Source: Promethearchaeota archaeon
GTDB taxonomy: Archaea > Asgardarchaeota > Lokiarchaeia > Sigynarchaeales > SOKP01
Direction: 5' to 3'
Assembly (NCBI GenBank): GCA_019894875.1
Contig: JAGXNR010000004.1
Span: forward strand, 1-64,000
Length of the DNA: 64,000 nucleotides
Part shown: positions 18,295 to 27,523 of the stretch, in pieces
Position numbering within the stretch: the first letter of the stretch is position 1
Layout: each line of letters opens with the position of its first letter
Notes under the pieces: generated by a model
Databases searched by the model: none
The model's input: the letters and a program-made list of their open reading frames with translations, nothing else
What the model was told of the DNA's origin: nothing
Made by a program: the position numbers and the translations under genes

Positions 18295-18558
18295 TTGGAA
18301 AGATTTTATACAATTATTAAAAGACCTTTGATCACTGAAAAAACATTTGATTTAATTGAAAAGGAAAATAAGCTTGTATTTATCGTCAGTAGATTTGTAA
18401 ATAAGAGCCAAATAAAAAGAGCTATAGAAAAAATACATAATGTAAAGGTGATTAAGGTAAATACAATGATAACTACTAAAGGGGAGAAAAAAGCGTTTAT
18501 TAAACTTCACCCAGATAATTCCGCGCAGGATATTGCTATTGATTTAGGAATTTTCTAA
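18295..18558 (+). CDS. rpl23: Ribosomal protein uL23
   Basis: The 87-residue protein is uL23: [22 protein letters not shown] at the start and [17 protein letters not shown] in the middle, ending in the archaeal [13 protein letters not shown] tail. It begins with TTG at 18295, 1 bp after the uL4 stop. uL23 sits at the exit tunnel and binds SRP and nascent-chain factors. The usual next genes (uL2, uS19) are absent; the following gene is on the opposite strand and overlaps the uL23 3' end by 15 bp. Confidence 0.95.
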   Translation: MERFYTIIKRPLITEKTFDLIEKENKLVFIVSRFVNKSQIKRAIEKIHNVKVIKVNTMITTKGEKKAFIKLHPDNSAQDIAIDLGIF

Positions 18559-19671
18559 TTGTTGTTTGAATATTTTGAAATCTAAATTTGAGAATTTATC
18601 TAAATCTAAAATCAGAACATTCTTCAATGATGTAAAGCTTTTTATTTCTAATAATTTCTTAGCGTCTTGATCATTGAGTATTAAAATATATATGAAATAT
18701 TTCGGTAGATATTTCTGAATTATTCGTTGGATAAATTCTGATTTTAATTTTGACATGGTTAAGAATAGAAAAGTCTTCTCGATAAAAAGTAAGTAGTTAC
18801 TAAGCCTAATGAACTTTACATTATTTTTTAATAAATTTTGTTCAAACTCTTGATTAAATTTTAACAAATCCGGTGAATCATTTTTATTATTCCCTAGAAA
18901 TAGATGTGAATAGAATTTCATTAAAAAGGAATTATTAGAAATTCCCTTTCTCCATAAATAATTATGAAATTCTTTAATCCTTATAGATTGCCTTTTCATC
19001 ACATTACAATTGAAGAAACTATTAACATTAGTCTCTGTATTGAATGAGTCCTCGTTTTTAATTATTAATTCTGTGAAATACAAAGAAAATTTAATTTCGT
19101 CATCATTGTTGCATAAAAAATTAATTGTTAAATAACCTTTCCTATCAAAATTATTGATAATATTAACGAAGTTGTGTATAAAAGCATCTTGATTATCTAA
19201 TTTATCTAAATTAATAGAAAAAAAATCTAAATGAATCGAGGTATTATTATTTACAATTATTATTGATTCAGAAAGCTTCATTACCCTTGTATTCGAATCT
19301 GCTTTAGTAAAAATTAATTCCAAAAATTTTTGTTCTAAAATTGACTCTTCTTTAAATTTAACACTTGGATTCATTTCGGTAAATTTTTGGTGTATTATAT
19401 TAAATAACCGTACTATATTTTCTTTTTTGATTTCCTCAAAATTTAGAATACAAATTTTTTTTTCTTCTTGTAGAGTATTCAATTGAATTGAATAATATTG
19501 AATAAATCTTTTCTTTAAAAATTCATTTAAAATAGGAATAACCAACCTAAAGGAATTAGCTTCAAACATCGCAAAAGCGATTATTTTCTTATGCCTATTA
19601 AAACTTTTATAAAATATTAAGTATCGATCTACTAAATATGATAGCAATTGATACTTACCCTTTTTGACCAT
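18544..19671 (-). CDS. Unknown 375-residue protein
   Basis: I do not recognise this protein. It is soluble, rich in Lys, Asn, Ile and Phe, and alternates strands and helices. An N-terminal segment (about 25-75) and a C-terminal segment (340-370, [17 protein letters not shown] and [13 protein letters not shown]) look like alpha/beta domains, and the middle is helical. There is no P-loop, metal motif or membrane segment. Its 3' end overlaps uL23 convergently by 15 bp, so the two transcripts must overlap. Confidence 0.55.
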   Translation of the reverse strand: MVKKGKYQLLSYLVDRYLIFYKSFNRHKKIIAFAMFEANSFRLVIPILNEFLKKRFIQYYSIQLNTLQEEKKICILNFEEIKKENIVRLFNIIHQKFTEMNPSVKFKEESILEQKFLELIFTKADSNTRVMKLSESIIIVNNNTSIHLDFFSINLDKLDNQDAFIHNFVNIINNFDRKGYLTINFLCNNDDEIKFSLYFTELIIKNEDSFNTETNVNSFFNCNVMKRQSIRIKEFHNYLWRKGISNNSFLMKFYSHLFLGNNKNDSPDLLKFNQEFEQNLLKNNVKFIRLSNYLLFIEKTFLFLTMSKLKSEFIQRIIQKYLPKYFIYILILNDQDAKKLLEIKSFTSLKNVLILDLDKFSNLDFKIFKQQLENS

Positions 19672-19813
19672 ACATTATATGTTTTGTTATTAATTATAAA
19701 AACACTAATTTTTTGTTTTCTTGAATTAATATTCAATAGAGATATAGACATGTGGAGTGAAAAAATTATAATCTATACAACATTTTATAATTAAAATATA
19801 AAGGAGAATTAAG

Positions 19814-20044
19814 TTGAGTAAATTCGAAAGATATAAAAAAAAAACAGAAATATACATTTATCCTCATAAGCATTGCAAAACATGTGAAGAAATGATTTCT
19901 GAAGCCTTTACTTATTGTCCAGAATGTTATAAAAAGCTTAAAGAAAAGAAAAAAAGAAAATTCTTCAGGAGGAAAGAGAAAAAGAGTGAACAAAAAGAAG
20001 AGACTGAGAAGCCTTATGATCTTGAAGAAAATGAAAATGTATAA
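19814..20044 (+). CDS. DUF2116-like zinc-ribbon protein
   Basis: The 76-residue protein starts at TTG 19814. It has a treble-clef-like zinc ribbon KHCKTCEEMISEAFTYCPEC (residues about 18-37) with two CxxC pairs, then a very basic, highly charged tail. This matches the short archaeal DUF2116 family, whose function is unknown; many members have a C-terminal membrane helix that is absent here. It lies 300 bp upstream of the ABCE1 gene on the same strand. Confidence 0.7.
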   Translation: MSKFERYKKKTEIYIYPHKHCKTCEEMISEAFTYCPECYKKLKEKKKRKFFRRKEKKSEQKEETEKPYDLEENENV

Positions 20045-20346
20045 TTAATTAACTCATTTCTATAATAATCTTAGGTTAGGAATCTATATATCAATAAATA
20101 TGAGCTGAAGGAGTTTTACATGTAGAAAGTGTTATTTCAATAGGTTTTCGTAAGTAAATTTCCTCTACAATTTCTTCCAGTCAATGAACTGGAAAATCTT
20201 TATTCAAATTTACTTCAATACTTAGCTTTTTCTTTAATTATGTAATATTCTGTATTACAAAAATTTTTCTATTATGTATAATAGTATATTTAAAGTAAGT
20301 ACATTATACTTATGATTTAAAAGTAAAAATAGTAGTGAATTAAATA
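20045..20346 (+). other. ABCE1 upstream region with hairpin and TATA-like box
   Basis: This gene-free gap contains a perfect hairpin, TTCCAGT (20175-20181) with ACTGGAA (20188-20194) around the loop CAATGA, followed by AT-rich sequence. A TATA-like TATATTTAAAG (20285-20295) lies about 55 bp before the ABCE1 start and would place transcription initiation near 20316-20320. The hairpin could end the upstream transcript or act as an operator; neither is shown. Confidence 0.4.
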
Positions 20347-22161
20347 ATGAGAATTGCCATTTTAAATAAGGAATTTTGTAAACCAAACAAATGTAGTCCT
20401 TATGGAGAAAAACCCTGCATAAAATACTGTCCTAGAGTGAGAACCGGAGATGAAACTATCGTTCTAAGTACTGATGGAAAGTATGTGATAATCACTGAAA
20501 ATCTCTGTTCAGGTGAAGGCATTTGTGTTAAAAAATGCCCTTTTAAGGCAATTAGTATAATTAATTTGCCAGATCCTTTAGAAAATCAAATTACTTACCG
20601 ATATGGTCAGGATCAATTTTCTTTGTTTCGTATGGCAATCCCAAAAAAAGGAAAAGTTCTAGGTTTAATTGGTCAAAACGGTATTGGGAAAAGTACAATG
20701 TTAAAAATATTATCGAATGAATTGAAATTAAATCTTGGAAGGTTTGGTGATAATGCTCCTGAATGGAAGGAAATAATTGATCATTTTAAAGGCTCAGAAT
20801 TACATCAATATTTCGTGGATCTTAGAGAGGAAAAATTAAACATTGTATTTAAACCTCAAAATATTTCAGTAATTCCGCAGTATGTAAGCGGAAGAGTTGT
20901 TGATCTTTTAAGTCAAAATGATACTGAAGAACGATTAAATCAAATTGCTGAGAAGTTGAATCTAACCCAAATATTAGAACGAGATATTTCTGTGTTATCA
21001 GGAGGTGAACTTCAAAGGGTGGCGATTGCCGCTGCTTATCTTAAAAATGGGGATGTATATTTGTTTGATGAACCTACCTCGTATTTAGATGTTAGTGAAA
21101 GAATAAATATGGCAAAATTAATAAGAAGTTTATCTGCAGAAAATAAAACAATAATCGTAGTAGAACACGATTTAGCGATTTTAGATTATCTTAGTGATTA
21201 TGTTTCGGTTTTATATGGTGAACCTGGTGCTTATGGAATTATATCTCATCCTCAAGGGGTGAGAGTAGGAATTAATATATATTTAAATGGATATATAAAA
21301 GACGAAAATGTAAGATTTAGAGAAGAATCGATAACATTCCATGAACGCCCACCACAAGAATCTCTTTATAGTTCTGGAGACATTATTTTATCTTATGATG
21401 ACATTAAAATTTCTCTTGGTAATTTCAAATTTGCTGCTTCTGGGAGTGAAATTCATTCTGGTGAAGTAATTGGTATTTTAGGACCCAATGGAATAGGAAA
21501 GACTACATTTGTAAACGCGATTGCAAATATAGTAACCAATGAAATTCAAGGTAATGTGAATGATGAAAGTAGAAATAAATTAAGTGTATCTGTGAAATCA
21601 CAATATATAAAATTCGATGATGACCGAATTGTCTCAGATCTGATTACTGAAATAAAATTGGCTCCCCATCTTACTCAATCCTATAAGAAAAGACTATTAA
21701 ATAGTTTAAAATTAGAACGTATAAAAGAACGTAGTATCTCAGAGTTAAGTGGTGGAGAGTTACAAAGAGTTGCAATTGCAAAATGCTTATCGAAAGAAGC
21801 AGATATTTATCTTTTAGATGAACCTTCAGCATTTTTAGATGTTGAGATGAGGCTTCAGGTTGCCCAATTAATAAGAAAATCAATTGAGGAATTAAAAAAA
21901 GCAGGTTTTGTTGTAGAACATGATATAATTACGCAAGATTTTATTGCTGATTCAATACTTGTTTTTGAGGGTATTCCTGGACTTGAAGGAAACGCATTTT
22001 CACCTCAAAGTTTAAGAGATGGGTTTAATATGTTTTTAAAGATGATGGGTATTACTTTCAGGAGAGACTCAATAACCAAAAGACCACGGGTAAATAAATC
22101 TGGAAGTAATAAGGATGTCTACCAAAAGAGAATTAATGAATTCTATTATATTCCTAAATAA
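20347..22161 (+). CDS. abce1: ABCE1/Rli1 ribosome recycling ATPase
   Basis: The 604-residue protein is full-length ABCE1. The N-terminal ferredoxin-like part has cysteines 11, 16, 24 and 28, then 54, 60 and 64. Two ABC ATPase domains follow, with Walker A GQNGIGKST and GPNGIGKTT, and two LSGGELQRVAIA signatures. ABCE1 splits post-termination 70S ribosomes together with aRF1 and Pelota. Position 57, normally the second cysteine of the CxxCxxCxxxCP motif, is Glu (GAA, 20515-20517), so one expected iron-sulfur ligand is missing. Confidence 0.96.
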   Translation: MRIAILNKEFCKPNKCSPYGEKPCIKYCPRVRTGDETIVLSTDGKYVIITENLCSGEGICVKKCPFKAISIINLPDPLENQITYRYGQDQFSLFRMAIPKKGKVLGLIGQNGIGKSTMLKILSNELKLNLGRFGDNAPEWKEIIDHFKGSELHQYFVDLREEKLNIVFKPQNISVIPQYVSGRVVDLLSQNDTEERLNQIAEKLNLTQILERDISVLSGGELQRVAIAAAYLKNGDVYLFDEPTSYLDVSERINMAKLIRSLSAENKTIIVVEHDLAILDYLSDYVSVLYGEPGAYGIISHPQGVRVGINIYLNGYIKDENVRFREESITFHERPPQESLYSSGDIILSYDDIKISLGNFKFAASGSEIHSGEVIGILGPNGIGKTTFVNAIANIVTNEIQGNVNDESRNKLSVSVKSQYIKFDDDRIVSDLITEIKLAPHLTQSYKKRLLNSLKLERIKERSISELSGGELQRVAIAKCLSKEADIYLLDEPSAFLDVEMRLQVAQLIRKSIEELKKAGFVVEHDIITQDFIADSILVFEGIPGLEGNAFSPQSLRDGFNMFLKMMGITFRRDSITKRPRVNKSGSNKDVYQKRINEFYYIPK

Positions 22162-22440
22162 AAATCATATTCAAATTTTAAAATAATAGTAACTTTTGAT
22201 ATACTCCTTTATTTCCATTGGAGATTTTTAATTTATTTTTAGTTATTAAACGATATTTTGTTAAATTTCTAATAAAATAATTTAAATATAATTGAACAAT
22301 TTTTAACTGGGGTGCTATTTTATAATATAGTTAATATAATTTTTATTATAGCTTTTTTAAAAGAATATTGCACCGGAAATTGAGGACTATCTCTAAATTA
22401 ACAGCAGGATAATAATAAAAAAGAAAAAAAGAAAATTATT

Positions 22441-22695
22441 TTAAAGCTGAATTTTCCAGAAAACTAAAGGGCGACCTCTTCTTCCATCAGTACGAGAGAA
22501 TTTTTCTATTAATTTTCTTTTCTGAAGTTTCATTAAATTATCATAAATAGTTGTTCTTGCAGTGTTCAAATGTTTAACTAAATCTTTACGAGTAGAAGGT
22601 CCTGTTGTCTCTAAAGTTTTGAGTAAATTTTGTTGTATTGGTGATAAAAAATCTTTTGGTTCCGAAAATCTATCAATTTCAGTTCTATTAGCCAT
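22441..22695 (-). CDS. Small MarR/TrmB-like winged-helix protein
   Basis: The 84-residue protein is a single winged helix: FLSPIQQNLLKTLETTGPSTRKDLVKHL (18-45), a recognition helix TARTTIYDNLMKLQKRKLI and a basic wing RTDGRRGRPLVFWKI. It is probably a DNA-binding transcription regulator. It is divergent from the ribbon-helix-helix gene at 22906, with a 210-bp shared promoter region, so it may regulate that gene and itself. Confidence 0.8.
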   Translation of the reverse strand: MANRTEIDRFSEPKDFLSPIQQNLLKTLETTGPSTRKDLVKHLNTARTTIYDNLMKLQKRKLIEKFSRTDGRRGRPLVFWKIQL

Positions 22696-22905
22696 AATTT
22701 ATTCCTCCAAATTTTTAATAAATTCTAAAACGACAATTTCTCGACATTATAATCTTATTGTAAAGAAACGGTTCTTATGATCATAATAATCCCAAATAAT
22801 ATATAAATGATGTTTATTTATGCATTATTATCATCAATAAGCACAAAAATTTAAAAATAAAAATCGCTATTCACAGTTTGGATTACAAATTCTAAAAGTA
22901 AAATA
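22696..22905. promoter_or_regulatory. Divergent promoter region of two small regulators
   Basis: The gap between the divergent wHTH and RHH-like genes has TATA-like elements: AATATATAAATG near 22797-22808 and TTTAAAAATAAAA near 22850-22862. The second lies about 50 bp before the ATG at 22906, a good distance for that gene. No palindromic operator stands out. Confidence 0.35.
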
Positions 22906-23292
22906 ATGACTGAAACTTCAAGAACGACAGTAACCCTTAATAACAGCTATATGAAATTAGTGGAAGAACTTGTAGATGTTTTTGGGGCCACTAAAGCACA
23001 AGTTATTAGTAGTATAGTAGAATATTTCTTTAACGATAGTCATAATGATGCGCTACTGGAAAAATTAAGAGCCAGGAAAAGAAAAGAAAATCCACCTGAA
23101 AAAGTGGAAATAAATGATAGAATAAGAAAATATTTAAAAGTAGCAGATAAGATACCTTTTGATGTTTTTTTAAAACATTTAAATCTCGATTCTGAATATG
23201 TAATAAATCAACTCGGTGATTGGGGAGAAAAATATAAATTTTTCTTTATCGATAATAAGATAATTAAAGTTAAAGAAAATAATTCAACTTAA
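22906..23292 (+). CDS. Ribbon-helix-helix-like regulator
   Basis: The 128-residue protein begins with a ribbon-helix-helix-like module: strand SRTTVTLNNSYMKLVEEL, then helix VFGATKAQVISSIVEYFFND (about 5-45). The rest (60-128) is a second domain with helices around RIRKYLKVADKIPFDVFLKHL and a short C-terminal strand pair. RHH dimers bind operator DNA through the first strand. It is divergent from a wHTH gene. Target genes are unknown. Confidence 0.7.
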   Translation: MTETSRTTVTLNNSYMKLVEELVDVFGATKAQVISSIVEYFFNDSHNDALLEKLRARKRKENPPEKVEINDRIRKYLKVADKIPFDVFLKHLNLDSEYVINQLGDWGEKYKFFFIDNKIIKVKENNST

Positions 23293-23308
23293 ATTATTAT
23301 CTTTAAAT

Positions 23309-23512
23309 TTATCCTCCAAAAATGCTAAAGAAATCATTTGATAGTCCAACGGTCCAATCAAGTATAGATGTAATTACACCAGTGATAATAAAAAATACGA
23401 ATAATGCAAAGCCAATGAGTAAAGCATATTCTACAAGATTTCCACCATAATTATCGGAAAAAAATTCTTTAATTTTAATACCAAATTTTTTAAAAACATT
23501 TCTAATGGTCAT
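23309..23512 (-). CDS. Flp/Tad-type pilin precursor
   Basis: This 67-residue protein has the layout of Flp-type pilins. A basic leader (1-20) is followed by the prepilin processing site NYGG. Cleavage between G23 and G24 gives a mature protein with Glu at +5 and Tyr at +6 (GNLVEY), the Flp signature, then a hydrophobic helix at about 29-55. It would be processed by the A24 peptidase at 10075 and assembled by the TadA/TadC-like pair at 12208-16339. It is separated from those genes by about 7 kb. Confidence 0.8.
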   Translation of the reverse strand: MTIRNVFKKFGIKIKEFFSDNYGGNLVEYALLIGFALFVFFIITGVITSILDWTVGLSNDFFSIFGG

Positions 23513-23578
23513 CCTTATTTTAAATTTAAAAAAAAACCTTTTAAACTAAACACTAATCAAAAGAAATAGATCAAAAAA

Positions 23579-23992
23579 TTAGAATTTCAATTTTCCAAGA
23601 ATTTTATTGAGTTCTTCATCACTAGCTTGATTTCTTGGAGTCTTTAATCTAAATTTTCCGTCATTAAAGCTTCTCGGAATAATATGAACATGAAAATGAT
23701 TGATTTCTTGACCTGCAGCTGCAAAATTATTTTGGAGGATATTGTATCCGTTTGTTTGTAATTTTTGATGAATTCTCATCGATATCTTTTTTACAATTTT
23801 AAAAGTCTCAGCTAGTTCATGGTCAGGAATATCTTCTAAAGTAGAATAATGATTTTTAGGTATAATTATCATATGTCCTTTAGAAATTGGTGAAATATCT
23901 AAAAAGGCTAAAGTTAGATCGTTTTCAAACACAATTTTTGCTGGAATTTCTCTCTCTATAATTTTGCAAAAGATACAATTAATATTTTTCAT
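23579..23992 (-). CDS. HIT family hydrolase
   Basis: The 137-residue protein is a Hint-like HIT protein. The catalytic HxHxH triad is HFHVH at 99-103. A likely zinc site is formed by C6, C9, H48 and H99 as in many family members. HIT proteins hydrolyse nucleoside phosphoramidates or related nucleotides as homodimers. The length is typical. It lies 67 bp upstream of the pilin gene on the same strand but is probably functionally unrelated. Confidence 0.92.
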   Translation of the reverse strand: MKNINCIFCKIIEREIPAKIVFENDLTLAFLDISPISKGHMIIIPKNHYSTLEDIPDHELAETFKIVKKISMRIHQKLQTNGYNILQNNFAAAGQEINHFHVHIIPRSFNDGKFRLKTPRNQASDEELNKILGKLKF

Positions 23993-24121
23993 TTAATCGG
24001 CCCCATTTCAACTAACAAGTTGTTTAATTTAGTTGAGGTATTTTAAATTTAAATTAATAAACCATTACTGAGATTTATCATAATAAATTATAAAAATTTT
24101 TCACATTATCAACAAAATGCA

Positions 24122-24946
24122 ATGATTATTATGTTTCTTCAAGAAATATCCTCAGTCTTATCAGAGAAATTCTCTCCTAAAAGTTTTAAATTAAACTCTG
24201 AGATTTATGGTTTACAATATGGCCAGAAAAGAATCAATAAAACAATAAAAAAAATATTACTAACGATTGATGTAAGTATAGAAGCATTACATTTTGCTGT
24301 AAGAAATAAAATAAATCTGATTATTTCCCATCATAGCTTAATTAAAGATCCAATTAATACGTTTAATCAGAATCTAATTAATAAATTAACTTTGTTAACC
24401 AAATATCCAATTTCAATATTTGTATTAAACTCTTCATTTATCGCAGCAGAAGGAGGAGTATCAGAAACAATCGCGGAAGCACTTTATTTAAATATAGAAA
24501 AAACTTTTGAAATTAACAATTATAAAGGTGTTAAGGTCCCAATTGGACGAATTTGCACACCAAAACATTATTTAAAGAAAGATCAAAAAATATCTTTAGA
24601 AAATCTATTGAAGAGAATTAAGACAAACTTAGAATTAACACATGTGTTATATGTAGGTAATCTGAAAAATATAATTAATAAGATTTGCATTGTTGGGGGA
24701 GATACACCCAATATAAAATATTTAAGAAAAGCTCAGAATTTAGAATGTGATTGCTATATAACTGGAAAAATTGATTACTTGGATGCTATCTATGGAAGAG
24801 ACACGGGTTTTAATTTAATTGAGGCTTCACACTATAAGATTGAAATACTAGCATTGAAAAAACTCTCTAATATCCTGAGTTTGGAGTTCCCCTATGTCGA
24901 ATTTTTATTATTTGAGTCAGGTGACCCTTTTAAAATTTCCTTTTAG
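24122..24946 (+). CDS. NIF3-like protein (DUF34 family)
   Basis: The 274-residue protein matches the NIF3/YbgI family. The dimetal motif NLIISHHSLI has H70 and H71. LTIDVSIEALHFAVRNK precedes it, and a C-terminal CYITGKIDYLDAIYG and NLIEASHYKIE supply further metal ligands. Family members are toroidal hexamers with a dinuclear metal site; proposed roles include metal insertion or GTP cyclohydrolase-like chemistry and remain unsettled. It starts at ATG 24122 or 24131. Monocistronic. Confidence 0.88.
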   Translation: MIIMFLQEISSVLSEKFSPKSFKLNSEIYGLQYGQKRINKTIKKILLTIDVSIEALHFAVRNKINLIISHHSLIKDPINTFNQNLINKLTLLTKYPISIFVLNSSFIAAEGGVSETIAEALYLNIEKTFEINNYKGVKVPIGRICTPKHYLKKDQKISLENLLKRIKTNLELTHVLYVGNLKNIINKICIVGGDTPNIKYLRKAQNLECDCYITGKIDYLDAIYGRDTGFNLIEASHYKIEILALKKLSNILSLEFPYVEFLLFESGDPFKISF

Positions 24947-25081
24947 AAAAAGCCATAAAGAATATTATGGTAATAGTTAGAGTTAAAGATACATAAATAA
25001 AAGTTTAAATTTATTGAGATATAATTTGATTTTAGATAGATTTTATATTTTTTACCTATTCAGTATAATAGTGAAAGTAAA

Positions 25082-25663
25082 ATGCCAATAATTGAATATA
25101 ACGGGAAAAAACCAGAAATAAGTTCAAATTCTTATGTAAGTCCCCAAAGCACCATTATTGGGGATGTAAAGATTAAAGATAATGCAATAATTTGGCCGGG
25201 GTCCATCATTCGGGCAGAAAACTCCCCAATTGTGATCGGTGAATACTCAACAGTTTTTGATGGAGTCATGATGCTAACAAGATCTCAGAGAAGTTCCATC
25301 AATATTGGCAGATACTGTATAATTGAGTCGGGTGTTGCCTTATTAGGATGTTTTATGGAAGATTATGTACAGATAAAAGAAGGTACTCTAATCTTCGAAG
25401 AAGCCTCTATAGGTGAGGGTGTAATAATAATGAATGGGAGCCAAGTTCCTCCTGGATTAACAATCCCTGCTCGAACTGTTATGAGAGGAATTCCTGTCGA
25501 AGCAATCAGAGAACAAACCAGGAACGATGTATTAAAACAAAAGGATCGCGCCGAAAATTATTCTCAATTATTCATTAAAATAATAAATCAGCTTCCAAAT
25601 GCTCAAGGCTATTTACTAACATTACCTGATTTTTTAAAGTTGTTATTAAAGAAAGAAGAATAA
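25082..25663 (+). CDS. Gamma-carbonic-anhydrase-like hexapeptide protein without zinc histidines
   Basis: The 193-residue protein is a left-handed beta helix of hexapeptide repeats (SPQSTIIGDVKI, GSIIRAENSPIVIG, YCIIESGVALLG, ASIGEGVII) with a C-terminal helix, the fold of gamma-class carbonic anhydrases such as Cam/CamH. The usual zinc ligands are missing: the position expected to read IGHgaxxHG reads IIESGVALLG (about 86-95), with Glu and Leu for the two histidines. It is therefore unlikely to be an active anhydrase. Monocistronic with an ATG start. Confidence 0.82.
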   Translation: MPIIEYNGKKPEISSNSYVSPQSTIIGDVKIKDNAIIWPGSIIRAENSPIVIGEYSTVFDGVMMLTRSQRSSINIGRYCIIESGVALLGCFMEDYVQIKEGTLIFEEASIGEGVIIMNGSQVPPGLTIPARTVMRGIPVEAIREQTRNDVLKQKDRAENYSQLFIKIINQLPNAQGYLLTLPDFLKLLLKKEE

Positions 25664-25682
25664 AAAAAAAATTAAATTATAA

Positions 25683-26582
25683 TCAGACTAAAATATTTAA
25701 CATTTTAACGAGTTCTTTATATCTTGAACGAAGTGTTACTTCAGTTACCCCTACTAAATTTGCAATCTCCTTTTGGGAAACTCTCTTATCCTTCATTTTG
25801 CAAACTAGATATAATGCTCCTGCGCATAATCCTTTCGGGTCTTTCCCTGAAGTGGAAAATTTCGAAATGAAAGATTGTAAAATTTTAATAGTGACATTCT
25901 CCGCTTCAGCATCTAAATCTAATTCTGCGATAAATCTTGGGATAAGTGAAATTGGATCAGTAGATGGAACCTTTAAATTTAATTCTCTAATTAGAGTTCT
26001 ATAACATCTTCTTACATTCTTAGCGCTAATAGAAGTTTCATCTAAAATTTCCTGTAGTGTTCTGGGAATTTTCCTTTCTCTGCATGCAAAGTATAAGCAA
26101 GCAGCAACCATTCCGTTAATTGATCTTCCCCTAAGCAACTTTTTCTTGAAAGCCTCGATATAGAGTCTTATAGCTGTCTTCTTTACATGATTAGGTAAAT
26201 TTAAATTACTACCGATCCTCTTCAATTCAGTTGTTGCTATTAACATATTTCGTTTATCCCAAGTCATTCGAGAATTCCATTTTGCAGCGCGTTTCAAGTC
26301 AGGACTTTTAATACTTGTTTTGTCTATTATAGTGCTCAATCCCATATCGGGTAGAAGAATTGATATAGGAGATCCAGTTCGCTCTCTACTTTCTTTTTCT
26401 TGTTTAGTAAAAGCTCTTTTACCACTATGAGAGATATCAACTATTCTTTCACTGATTACTAATCCACATTGACCACAAACAATCTCTCCCTTTTCATGGA
26501 GTGGAATAACCTTCCCCTCACATTCAGGGCATGAATTTGAATAATTACTTAAATCTGATTCTATTTCCATAATAATACCCAA
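25683..26582 (-). CDS. tfb: Transcription initiation factor B (TFB), canonical
   Basis: The 299-residue protein is a standard archaeal TFB. It has a zinc ribbon with CPEC and CGQCG (C18, C21, C36, C39 from the first Met), a B-reader/linker segment DMGLSTIID near 79-87, and two cyclin folds with the conserved KLLRGRSINGMVAACLYFACRERKIPRT-type region and the KDPKGLCAGALYLVCK-type region near 245. It recruits RNA polymerase to TATA/TBP. Starts at 26582 or 26570 are both possible. It is the second TFB in the window and clearly the more conserved. Confidence 0.95.
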   Translation of the reverse strand: MGIIMEIESDLSNYSNSCPECEGKVIPLHEKGEIVCGQCGLVISERIVDISHSGKRAFTKQEKESRERTGSPISILLPDMGLSTIIDKTSIKSPDLKRAAKWNSRMTWDKRNMLIATTELKRIGSNLNLPNHVKKTAIRLYIEAFKKKLLRGRSINGMVAACLYFACRERKIPRTLQEILDETSISAKNVRRCYRTLIRELNLKVPSTDPISLIPRFIAELDLDAEAENVTIKILQSFISKFSTSGKDPKGLCAGALYLVCKMKDKRVSQKEIANLVGVTEVTLRSRYKELVKMLNILV

Positions 26583-26823
26583 TTCTTATATTTAAAACAA
26601 TTAAAATTCCTTATACCTAAATACTACAATTTTTAATTGAAAACTATCCCGTGCACCGATAGAAAACTGATTTTAAAAATATTTCGAACTTTTGTGACTG
26701 AAAATCGAAAATAATCTCTGATGCAAATACTATAAACATAAATAGATTATTTAAATGTTTCGCTCACCAATGGGAACTCATGGGGAATTGATGAATAATA
26801 TCCCGATATTCCATTATTAATAT

Positions 26824-27453
26824 TTATAAGAAAAATGGAAGAAATGGAGTAAAGCCAAATAAAATGCATCCTGTAACACCCGAAAATAAACATATCATTG
26901 TTCTTCTTGGATTATTGATTATCCGGTTATTGTTTATTAAATACCAAAGACTTAAAACGATGTCTAAAAAACAAGTAAGGGAAATAGAAGAAAAGCAATA
27001 GTATATGGTTTTTTCATGGGGAAGTTGAGCCATACTAATGTCTTTAATTCCATTCAAATAAAGTGGATTTATTCCGCTAAATTCTATAAAGTTAAAAATA
27101 ATACGATCTGGTAAGGGATCCAAAATCCACATCAAAAAATAAGTGCCATAATTAAATAGAATTCCAAATGCAAATGAAATATAAAGAGTACCTAATATTA
27201 ATCTTGATTTAGTTAATGTATCCTCCTCTTTTTCAACTTTTTTTAACCTAGGTTGAAGATAAATTCCCCTTAACCTTAATAACGTTAGAATTCCGATTGC
27301 CAGGAGGATAAAAACGAAGATATATTTTATATACTGGATAAAAATTAAGAAAAAGTCATTAAATGCAACGCACCAGTTTTCTAAGCCTAAAATTATATCA
27401 TCAACTACATTTTCAAAAGATAAATCCTTTTTAATTAAGAAGAACAAAACCAT
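26824..27453 (-). CDS. Unknown four-helix membrane protein
   Basis: I do not recognise this 209-residue protein. It has about four transmembrane helices (36-60, 84-110, 155-172, 184-209) and a soluble loop near 65-80 rich in Lys and Glu. No signature motif was seen. It is followed 241 bp later by the TFB gene on the same strand. Confidence 0.55.
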   Translation of the reverse strand: MVLFFLIKKDLSFENVVDDIILGLENWCVAFNDFFLIFIQYIKYIFVFILLAIGILTLLRLRGIYLQPRLKKVEKEEDTLTKSRLILGTLYISFAFGILFNYGTYFLMWILDPLPDRIIFNFIEFSGINPLYLNGIKDISMAQLPHEKTIYYCFSSISLTCFLDIVLSLWYLINNNRIINNPRRTMICLFSGVTGCILFGFTPFLPFFL

Positions 27454-27523
27454 TTCATAGAACTATCTAAAACTGTATATTTAAAGTCTACAAAATCAAA
27501 GATTTAGGCTAATCAACTTTAAA

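Noticed and set aside
26640..26823. Possible C/D box guide RNA (TGATGA and CTGA-like words)
   Set aside because: Boxes are not in the correct order and spacing.
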